This document shows, piece by piece, positions 26,289 to 33,091 of a stretch of 34,744 bases of DNA (its first letter is position 1; each line of letters starts with the position of its first letter). The DNA is from Okeania sp. SIO3I5 (GTDB taxonomy: Bacteria > Cyanobacteriota > Cyanobacteriia > Cyanobacteriales > Microcoleaceae). The notes beneath the pieces were generated by a model. The model made no database searches. It saw nothing but the letters and a program-made list of their open reading frames with translations, and had not been told where the DNA came from. The stretch is from the NCBI RefSeq assembly GCF_010672085.1, contig NZ_JAAHHT010000045.1:16622-51365 (forward strand), in the 5' to 3' direction. The position numbers and the translations under genes were made by a program.

Positions 26289-27797
26289 ATGCTCAACGGT
26301 CTCATCTTAGTGCCACTAATTGGTGCGGGTATTATTAGTTTTTGGCCAAGCACTCTCTCGCCGAAATTAGCCCGTCAACTAGCTTTAATAGTAGCTCTTA
26401 TCAGTTTCTTGTGGTCCTTGGTACTAATGACCCAATTTAATCCACAAGATCCAAATCAACAATTCGTTGTTCTAGTTCCCTGGATAGACTCCCTAGGTTT
26501 AAGCTACTCTTTAGGAATAGACGGTTTATCTCTACCATTAGTAGTATTAAACGGTCTGTTAACCAGTATTGCCATCTATGCTACAGACGAATCAATCAAA
26601 AGACCTCGTTTTTATTACTCCTTAATATTATTGTTGGCACTCAGTGTATTTGGAGCCTTTCTAGCTCAAGATTTACTGCTGTTTTTCCTATTCTACGAAC
26701 TAGAACTAATTCCCTTGTATCTATTAATAGGAATTTGGGGAGGGCCAAAACGCGGTTACGCATCCACCAAATTTCTCATCTATACAGCAATTTCTGGAAT
26801 TTTAGTCCTAGCTGGATTTCTGGGAGTAGTGTGGTTAAGTGGTTCCTCCAATTTTGCTTACGATCAAGCAGTTGCCCATACCCTACCTTTAGCAACTCAA
26901 CTATTATTATTAGGAGCAATAGTCATTGGGTTTGGAATTAAAATTCCCCTAGTTCCCTTCCATACATGGTTGCCAGATGCTCACGTTGAAGCCTCCACTC
27001 CAATTTCTGTACTCTTAGCAGGAGTGTTATTAAAACTAGGAACTTATGGTTTGCTCAGATTTGGATTAAATATGTTTCCTGAAGCTTGGGTGTATATTTC
27101 TCCCTGGTTAGCAATATGGGCAGTAGTCAGCGTGCTTTATGCTTCATTTAATGCGATCGCGCAAAAAGACATGAAAAAAATGGTAGCTTACAGTTCAGTT
27201 GGCCACATGGGTTACATTTTGTTGGCTAGTGCAGCAGCAACTCCCCTGAGTATTTTGGGAACAGTGTTTCAAATGATTAGCCATGGTTTAATTTCTGCTT
27301 TACTGTTTTTATTAGTGGGAGTAGTTTACAAAAAAGCAGGTACACGGGATATAGATGTATTGCGGGGTTTGTTGAACCCAGAACAAGGTTTACCAATGAT
27401 TGGTAGTCTAATGATTTTGGGAGTAATGGCAAGTGCTGGTATTCCGGGAATGGCTGGATTTATTTCCGAATTTTTAGTATTTAGAGGCAGTTTTAATGTT
27501 TTTACAGTTCCGACTCTATTGTGTATGATTGGAACAGGATTAACATCAGCCTATTTCTTGCTTTTAATTAACCGAGTATTTTTTGGCAGGTTATCTGAAA
27601 TAGTGATGAATCTCGATCCATTGCAATGGTCAGATAGAATACCAGCAATTATTTTAGCAGTTTTGATTGTTGTTTTAGGAATACAGCCTAATTGGGTAGT
27701 GCGTTGGAGTGAAACTGAAGCAAATACTATTCAGTCATCAGTTATCAGTTATCAGTTATCAGTATCTCTACCTGAAGCTAAAGGCTTAAAATATTAG
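26289..27797 (+). CDS. ndhD: NAD(P)H-quinone oxidoreductase subunit 4, CO2-uptake type
   Basis: NdhD is a proton-pumping, antiporter-like membrane subunit of NDH-1. The 502-aa protein is hydrophobic throughout, with many transmembrane helices. It includes the NuoM/NdhD hallmarks FYELELIPLYLLIGIWGG (about 138-155, with the key Glu), the FHTWLPDAHVEAPT-like block (here FHTWLPDAHVEASTPISVLL) and KKMVAYSSVGHMGY. The next plus-strand gene is a CO2-hydration protein, so this is probably an NDH-1 CO2-uptake NdhD (D3/D4 type) rather than a respiratory one. The last ~20 residues ([11 protein letters not shown]...) are translated from a CAGTTAT heptamer repeat. The stop TAG is the first triplet of M2 copy 3. 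No ndhF lies upstream in this window. Confidence 0.93.
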   Translation: MLNGLILVPLIGAGIISFWPSTLSPKLARQLALIVALISFLWSLVLMTQFNPQDPNQQFVVLVPWIDSLGLSYSLGIDGLSLPLVVLNGLLTSIAIYATDESIKRPRFYYSLILLLALSVFGAFLAQDLLLFFLFYELELIPLYLLIGIWGGPKRGYASTKFLIYTAISGILVLAGFLGVVWLSGSSNFAYDQAVAHTLPLATQLLLLGAIVIGFGIKIPLVPFHTWLPDAHVEASTPISVLLAGVLLKLGTYGLLRFGLNMFPEAWVYISPWLAIWAVVSVLYASFNAIAQKDMKKMVAYSSVGHMGYILLASAAATPLSILGTVFQMISHGLISALLFLLVGVVYKKAGTRDIDVLRGLLNPEQGLPMIGSLMILGVMASAGIPGMAGFISEFLVFRGSFNVFTVPTLLCMIGTGLTSAYFLLLINRVFFGRLSEIVMNLDPLQWSDRIPAIILAVLIVVLGIQPNWVVRWSETEANTIQSSVISYQLSVSLPEAKGLKY

Positions 27798-27898
27798 ACC
27801 TCTCCGGAAAAGAGGGAGTAGGGAGTAGGGAGTAGGCGGAAAGAATTGATTATTTCTGTACGATAATTGATTTGATTTTTGATTATCGGAGAGAGCTA
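27795..27898 (+). mobile_element. MITE-like element M2, copy 3
   Basis: It starts TAGACCTCTCCGG and ends ATCGGAGAGAGCTA, inverted relatives. The interior matches 12298-12420 (AGAGGGAGTAGGGAGTAGGG, AAGAATTGAT, GATTATCGGAGA). Its first three bases are the ndhD stop codon. Confidence 0.8.
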
Positions 27899-28130
27899 TT
27901 GAATCGAATATTTTGGCATTGCATAATTGCGGGATGATTTTATTGATTGAGGATCGACTATAATCCCCGTGTCTCGGTGTCTCCGTCTCCCCGTGTCAGC
28001 CTCAATCATCCTAGTATTCAGCAACGCCAATATTTTTATCCCCTTGAGAAGTATGGAGAGCAAAAATAACCTCTAAGAAAAATTTTATGAAGCAGTTCTC
28101 TAGTAAGAATTCTTTCTCTTTTTTTACTTA

Positions 28131-28233
28131 TAGCGCTTTTCAGATTGATGACCTCACGTCAGAACCAAAACCCCGTAGGGACTAAGCATGGTTAGTCCCT
28201 ACTCTGGTCTACTCAAATGAAAACTGCTGTAAT
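28131..28233 (+). mobile_element. MITE-like element M3, copy 1
   Basis: Ends are AGCGCTTTTCAGATTGAT and AATGAAAACTGCT, inverted relatives (AGC..TTTTCA). The centre holds the hairpin GTAGGGACTAA...TTAGTCCCTAC. The outer parts match the copy at 28321-28440. Confidence 0.75.
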
Positions 28234-28320
28234 ACCAAGACTTTGTTGCATGAAAGTAGCCATAGAATTCCATTCGGCAGCTATATCGCTCTTTTTCGCG
28301 ATTATTGATGTTCTATTTTA

Positions 28321-28440
28321 CAGCGCTTTTCAGATTGATAAACAACATTTTTACAACCAAAACCCTGTAGGGGCGATTCGCATTTGCGCAGCATTCCGCA
28401 GGAAATCGCCCCTACTGTGCCGAAATGAAAACTGCTTTAA
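28321..28440 (+). mobile_element. MITE-like element M3, copy 2, different core
   Basis: It has the same ends and CCAAAACCC.GTAGGG junction as copy 1, but the central hairpin is GTAGGGGCGATT...AATCGCCCCTAC enclosing GCAGCATTCCGCAGG. Frames such as 28217-28468 that cross it are not genes. A lone M3 end (CATGAAAACTGCTATAAG) lies at 32510. Confidence 0.75.
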
Positions 28441-28550
28441 AAAAAGAATTTTACGAATAGTTTGGTAAACAAAAATGGTTAAAATCAGATGTAGATTTGG
28501 CAGAATCGAATTCTTTCAGGGTCAAAAATGATCATAAAAGCTCTTTTTAC

Positions 28551-28632
28551 TGTACGGGCGATTTCCTAGGTCATGCTCCGTAAACCAGAATCGCCCCTAC
28601 TGTACGGGTGATTCGCTTGCTCACCCCTACGA
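28551..28632. repeat. Two consecutive G+C-rich hairpin modules
   Basis: GGGCGATT...AATCGCCCC (28556-28600) is followed by GGGTGATTCGCTTGCTCACCC (about 28607-28627). The first is nearly the same as 21055-21101. They precede the candidate promoter of the CO2-hydration gene. Confidence 0.65.
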
Positions 28633-28652
28633 CTACTAGAAACAGTTCCAGT

Positions 28653-28685
28653 ATTTGTAGAAAACATTTATCAAACTGGTATAAT
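28653..28685 (+). promoter_or_regulatory. Candidate promoter of the CO2-hydration gene
   Basis: A perfect TATAAT lies at 28680-28685, 42 nt before the ATG. TTGTAG at 28655-28660 is a possible -35 with a long 19-nt spacer. The whole segment is a dispersed repeat (also at 8510-8545), so the promoter may have come with a repeat insertion. Confidence 0.4.
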
Positions 28686-28727
28686 ATCAACCACAACAAA
28701 AAATTTTAATTTAGGAAAATTAAGTTT

Positions 28728-29858
28728 ATGACAAACACCATTTTAAAATGTCCTACTCATCCACTTTCAGCTTATATTAACCGCTTAAAATCTGGTCAAG
28801 CTCTGCTTAAAGATAACCCAGAAAATGTCTTAGAAGTTGTTGGAATTTTAAAAAGTTACGGCATTGTATTAGATGCTTATTCCAAAAATCTTATCTACAT
28901 TGCCGAACATCAATTTTTAGAAATGTTTCCCTTTTTCAAATACTTCAACGGTACAATTTCACTAGGTAAATTACTCAAATTTTGGTGGCATGACAGAATT
29001 AATTATGAATATGCAGAATATTGCATGAGAGGAATGTTGTGGCACGGAGGTGGAGGTCTCGATAAATATTTAGATTCAGCCCAATTTCAACAGCTAACAA
29101 AAACAGCAATAGATGCCAAAATTACAGGAAATTTGATGTTAATGCCACTCAATCAATTATTTCCAGAATTTTTACCAGACATGGTACGTCAACAAGCTTA
29201 TTACAGTGGTTTAGGTCAATTTTGGCGAGTAATGAGTGATATATTTATGACCCTATCTGATAAATATGACCAAGGCAAAATGACATCTATTCCTCAAGTA
29301 GTAAATCATATTTTATCAGGGTTAGTAGCAGCAGCAAATTTACCAATTACCTTTGCTGTAAATATCAAAGGTAAACATTATGAAATAATTCCTGAATCAG
29401 TAGGTTTAACATTTTTAATGGATACAGCAGTTCCCTATGTAGAAGCAATTTTCTTTAGAGGAACACCATTTTTAGGAACAGTTTCATATAACGCTCAAGC
29501 TCAACAAATTGACCCCGATCAAAGTCAATTTACTTATGGTGCTTTATACGCCGATCCTTTACCTATTGGTGGTGCCGGAATTCCACCAACATTATTAATG
29601 CAAGATATGCGACATTTTTTACCAGATTATCTTCTAGAAGTCTATGAAAAAACTAACCGAGGTACAGATAATTTACGAGTGCAAATTTGTCAGACTTTTC
29701 AGAAGTCAATGTTTTGTGTAACAACAGCAGCAGTTTTGGGTTTGGCACCTCATCCTTTAGATACAGAAAATCCAGAGGAAGAAGCAGAAAATCAAGTTTA
29801 TTTAGAAGGTTGGATGGATAGATTTTTAACATCAAGATTACAAGTTGTTAATAATTAG
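28728..29858 (+). CDS. cupB: CO2 hydration protein of NDH-1 (ChpX/ChpY, CupA/B family)
   Basis: This 376-aa protein belongs to the ChpXY family, which binds NDH-1 complexes at the membrane and converts CO2 to bicarbonate in the cyanobacterial carbon-concentrating mechanism. Recognised segments are FWWHDRINYEYAEYCMRGML (85-104) leading into WHGGGGLDKYL (105-115, His106, presumed near the metal site), FWRVMSDIFMTLSDKYDQGK, and YGALYADPLPIGGAGIPPTL. Length favours ChpX/CupB (constitutive type) over the longer ChpY/CupA, so the symbol is tentative. Location 930 bp after ndhD fits an ndhF-ndhD-cup cluster stretched by repeats, with ndhF missing. The ATG at 28728 follows a TATAAT. The stop TAG is the first triplet of M2 copy 4, and the final residues VVNN look repeat-derived. 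Confidence 0.9.
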   Translation: MTNTILKCPTHPLSAYINRLKSGQALLKDNPENVLEVVGILKSYGIVLDAYSKNLIYIAEHQFLEMFPFFKYFNGTISLGKLLKFWWHDRINYEYAEYCMRGMLWHGGGGLDKYLDSAQFQQLTKTAIDAKITGNLMLMPLNQLFPEFLPDMVRQQAYYSGLGQFWRVMSDIFMTLSDKYDQGKMTSIPQVVNHILSGLVAAANLPITFAVNIKGKHYEIIPESVGLTFLMDTAVPYVEAIFFRGTPFLGTVSYNAQAQQIDPDQSQFTYGALYADPLPIGGAGIPPTLLMQDMRHFLPDYLLEVYEKTNRGTDNLRVQICQTFQKSMFCVTTAAVLGLAPHPLDTENPEEEAENQVYLEGWMDRFLTSRLQVVNN

Positions 29859-29948
29859 ACTTCTTGCAGAAGTCAGGGAATAGGGAATAGGGAATAGGGA
29901 ATAGGGAATGAAATTGTTGATTTCATTTTTTATTTTTGGAGATGTCTA
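29856..29948 (+). mobile_element. MITE-like element M2, copy 4
   Basis: It begins TAGACTTCTTGCAGAAGTC, contains (GGGAATA)n and ends TTTTTGGAGATGTCTA. It is the reverse complement of 14145-14255 over its length. Its first TAG is the stop codon of the CO2-hydration gene. Confidence 0.8.
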
Positions 29949-30234
29949 TTAGCATTATCTTTGATATGGCAATTCCCAAAAAATGTGAGGTACGCGCATT
30001 CGTAATTTTTAGTCGGAGGTAGGGATGTTGTATGCAGCAGGAGTACGAAATAGGGAGTAGAAAATAATAAAAACAACTGTACCTCATGCTTCTTGAGAAA
30101 GACTATACCAGGCATGATAAATGTTTTCTATAAATACTTATGGTGTCGCTAGGAGTCATTAGGATCAAGTGAGAAGGAATAGTCTTTAATCATTTACAGT
30201 TTTAAGCATTTCCGTGGTATAATTCTCTACAAGT

Positions 30235-30345
30235 AGCTATCAACTAGGCTCCTGACGTAGGAACTGCGGAGTTCAGCTCAAGTCAAAACTATTGGTTAAT
30301 TTGTATTTCAATTTTATTAATCTCCTAACACTTTTTTGTAGTGCT
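30235..30345. repeat. Dispersed ~105-bp repeat, second copy
   Basis: It aligns with 14555-14660 through CTCAAGTCAAAACT, ATTGGTTAATTTG and CTCCTAACACTTTTTTGTAG. The rest of the gap 29949-30517 shows no gene. Confidence 0.65.
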
Positions 30346-30517
30346 ATGTTTCGGTAAATTTATCTTTGTTAGTCAAAGAGATATCTATGAAAAAGTTATA
30401 AATATTGAAATTTTTTTTTACTATTTGTTTTTTTCAAAAAAGGCATTGGTGAAATAAGGTATAAAATTCTGATCGGAGTTAAGATTCATAGTAAGGAAAA
30501 AAGCTGTTTTAACTACT

Positions 30518-30641
30518 TAGACATTTTCAAAAATCAAAAATAAAATCAATTCTTATCCATAAATTATCAATTATTCTTCCCTGTTCCCAGTTAAGTGTTC
30601 CCAGTTAAGTGTTCCCTGTTCCCTCTTTTCTGGAGATGTCT
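30518..30641 (+). mobile_element. MITE-like element M2, copy 5
   Basis: It starts TAGACATTTTCAAAAATC and ends TCTGGAGATGTCTA. The left part matches the inverted right part of copy 4 (AAAAATAAAATCAA). The interior contains GTTCCC/AAGTGTTCCC repeats. Its right end merges with (CTGACTA)n heptamers. Confidence 0.7.
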
Positions 30642-30677
30642 ACTGACTACTGACTACTGACTACTGACTACTGACTA
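30640..30677. repeat. (CTGACTA)n heptamers abutting the GGDEF gene
   Basis: About five perfect 7-bp units end six bases before the ATG at 30683, so they form the proximal leader of the gene; no Shine-Dalgarno is seen. Confidence 0.9.
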
Positions 30678-30682
30678 AAGAC

Positions 30683-32494
30683 ATGATGAAGATGAGAAAA
30701 GTAAAATCTAGATTAGCTACCTTCTGCCGTCCGATTATTAATCTTATGTCTGAGTTATTAGGATTACCAAGTATTGACTATTTAGAAGCTCAACTACAAC
30801 AAAAAACTCAGGAACTAGAGCAAATATCTGCACAACAGAGGGCAATATACCGAGTCATCAGTAAGATTAGAGCATCTCTTGACATAGAAACAATATTTCG
30901 CACAACTACAAAAGAAACTTGTAGACTCTTAGGTGTAGAACGAGTCTTAGTATATCGTTTTTCTGAAGACTGGGGCGGTCAGTTTGTTGGAGATTTTGAA
31001 TTTACTGAAACTGGTTGGGATGATTTTCGCAAACTAAGTAAAAACACTATCTGGAATGACTCCTATCTTCAGGAACATCAAGGTGGTAGATATCGCTATA
31101 ACGAAACATTTGTAGTAGAAAATATTTATAGAGCAGGGTTGTCTCAATGCCATGTTGAAATATTGGAACAATTTGATATCCGAGCTTTTGCAACTGCTCC
31201 CATTTTTGTCAAACAAAAATTGTGGGGCATTCTAGCTGCCTATCAACATTCCCAACCCCATAATTGGCAAACTTCCGAAGTTAAATTTTTGACTCAAGTT
31301 GCAGCTCAACTAGGTATTGCCCTACAGCAAGCAGAACAACTAGCGGAAGTAGAGCAAAAAGCTAAAGATTTGCAAGAAACTGGGCAGCAACAAAAGATTT
31401 TATTCAACTTAATTTCTGAAATTCGTGAATCTCTCGACTTTGATACGTTATTTAAAACTACTGCCAAAGAAGTTAGAAAAGCTTTGGAGTGCGATCGCGT
31501 CGGGTTATTCCGCTTTGATCCAGATAGTAAGTACTGCTTTGGTGAGTTTGTTGCTGAAAGCGTTTTACCAGTTTATAGCTCTGTGCGTTTGAAAAAAGTC
31601 AGGGATAATTGTTTTGGCGAACAGTATGCCATCTATTATCAACAGGGAAGTACGCAAGTGCTAACCGATATTTACAATGCTGATTTAAAAGATTGTCATA
31701 TTCAAATGTTAGAGCAATTTGAAATTAAAGCACAAATAATCGTACCTTTAATGCTTGGTTCAACATTGTGGGGATTATTATGTATTCATCAGTGCGAAAA
31801 TCCTCGTGAATGGACTGACAAGGAAATTCGATTTGTTAAACAACTAGCAGCTCAGTTTAGTGTCGCTTTGGAACATTCCAATTTATTAGCTCAAACTCGT
31901 TCTCAAGCAGAGGAATTATCCCAAACTCTTGATGCACTTCAAGAGGCAAATCTTAAATTAGAAAATTTGGCTCGAATTGATGGTTTAACTCAAATTCCTA
32001 ACCGCCGTTACTTTGATGAATTTTTAGAGCAGGAATGGAGACGACTGGTAAGAGAAAAGCAATTTTTATCTCTAATTATGTTTGATGTCGATCATTTCAA
32101 ATTATACAATGATTTTTATGGTCATCAAGCTGGAGACCAATGCTTGTTTAAAATAGCTCAGACTGCTCAAAAGATTGTGAAACGCCCCGCAGATTTGCTA
32201 GCTCGCTATGGAGGCGAAGAGTTTGCGGTGATTTTGCCCAATACGGACAAAGAAGGAACTTCTATGGTAGCAGCAGAGATTCAATCAGCAGTTAAGGATT
32301 TAGGTATTCCTCATACAGAAGTTGAAAAACAAATAATTACTATAAGTTTGGGTGTTGCGACTATGATGCCATCAATCGATCAAACACTCCAGGAATTGAT
32401 ACTTGAAGCAGATAAAGCTTTATATAGGGCTAAACAACAGGGGCGAGATTGCAGTATACACTTTAGCATTATTGAACAGGAAGGAAGCATTTAG
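30683..32494 (+). CDS. Dual-GAF cyanobacteriochrome diguanylate cyclase
   Basis: This 603-aa soluble protein begins with a coiled-coil start (about 32-60). GAF1 (about 60-220) has WNDSYLQEHQGGRY (124-137) and SQCHVEILEQF with Cys156-His157, the canonical bilin-attachment pair. The W.D.YLQ..GGRY pattern is the one I associate with red/green cyanobacteriochromes. GAF2 (about 240-398) has DNCF (308-311), matching the DXCF motif with second Cys310, and DCHIQMLEQF with Cys338-His339, typical of blue/green or related two-cysteine types. A coiled coil leads to a GGDEF domain (about 425-590) with catalytic GGEEF (510-514) and an RxxD inhibitory site (501-504) at the correct five-residue distance. It should make cyclic-di-GMP under light control. 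Bilin binding is inferred from motifs. Start codons 30683, 30686 and 30692 are all possible. Confidence 0.9.
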   Translation: MMKMRKVKSRLATFCRPIINLMSELLGLPSIDYLEAQLQQKTQELEQISAQQRAIYRVISKIRASLDIETIFRTTTKETCRLLGVERVLVYRFSEDWGGQFVGDFEFTETGWDDFRKLSKNTIWNDSYLQEHQGGRYRYNETFVVENIYRAGLSQCHVEILEQFDIRAFATAPIFVKQKLWGILAAYQHSQPHNWQTSEVKFLTQVAAQLGIALQQAEQLAEVEQKAKDLQETGQQQKILFNLISEIRESLDFDTLFKTTAKEVRKALECDRVGLFRFDPDSKYCFGEFVAESVLPVYSSVRLKKVRDNCFGEQYAIYYQQGSTQVLTDIYNADLKDCHIQMLEQFEIKAQIIVPLMLGSTLWGLLCIHQCENPREWTDKEIRFVKQLAAQFSVALEHSNLLAQTRSQAEELSQTLDALQEANLKLENLARIDGLTQIPNRRYFDEFLEQEWRRLVREKQFLSLIMFDVDHFKLYNDFYGHQAGDQCLFKIAQTAQKIVKRPADLLARYGGEEFAVILPNTDKEGTSMVAAEIQSAVKDLGIPHTEVEKQIITISLGVATMMPSIDQTLQELILEADKALYRAKQQGRDCSIHFSIIEQEGSI

Positions 32495-32529
32495 TATTAG
32501 TCTATCCAGCATGAAAACTGCTATAAGCT

Positions 32530-32900
32530 TATGTACTTCATACTTCTACCACTATTGTCCAATAAATAAATCTATGTTTTCTTTCTTGAAAAAAAGGCTA
32601 AAACTTATACCAGTAAAGGCTTTGAATCATTTATCTATTGGCCAATAAATGAATAAAGCATCAATGTATAGAAATAGGGTGATATAGCTGCTTTGTTGCT
32701 AGACAAGCATATAGCTACCGCACAAGATCCTTGATCCTTGTACTTGATACTTCTACCACTATTGTCCAATAAATAAATCAAACATCAAAGATTGATAAAA
32801 AAAGGCTGAAACTTATACCAGTAAAGGCTTTGATTAATTTATCTATTGGCCAATAAATGAATAAAGCATCAATAACCGAGATATGGTGATATAGCTGCCA
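32530..32900. repeat. Tandem duplication with 207-bp period
   Basis: TACTT.ATACTTCTACCACT, AAAAAGGCT.AAACTTATAC, CAGTAAAGGCTTTGA and ATCTATTGGCCAATAAATGA recur with a constant offset of 207 bp (32534 to 32741; GATATAGCTG at 32681 and 32888). Inverted ATTGG-CCAAT motifs lie in each unit. Copies have diverged noticeably. The 81-aa frame crossing copy 1 is an artefact. Confidence 0.85.
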
Positions 32901-33053
32901 CTAGGTTCACTTTTCATGTCGGCTCTGGCAACCGAAAAGCGGACCAGATTTTCTATGGCTATTACAACAAAGCCCAATATATCTGGAATAACTAATAATC
33001 ATTAAGTAAAGTAAGTTATATAATAGTATGTGCTACTTTTAACCTCATCAAAA

Positions 33054-33074
33054 CGCTTAAATATTTTTAAAGCG
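33054..33074 (-). ncRNA. Hairpin just past tnpB, possible omega-RNA 3' part or terminator
   Basis: CGCTTAAA (33054-33061) can pair, with a bulge, with TTTAAAGCG (33066-33074), 18 bp past the tnpB stop. TnpB nucleases use a guide RNA derived from the transposon end that overlaps or follows the tnpB 3' end. This hairpin is in the right place, but the RNA itself is inferred. Confidence 0.3.
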
Positions 33075-33091
33075 CTCCAGTAGGTATGGCA

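Noticed and set aside
28217-28468. 83-aa ORF
   Set aside because: It spans the end of one M3 element and all of another; composition follows the repeats.
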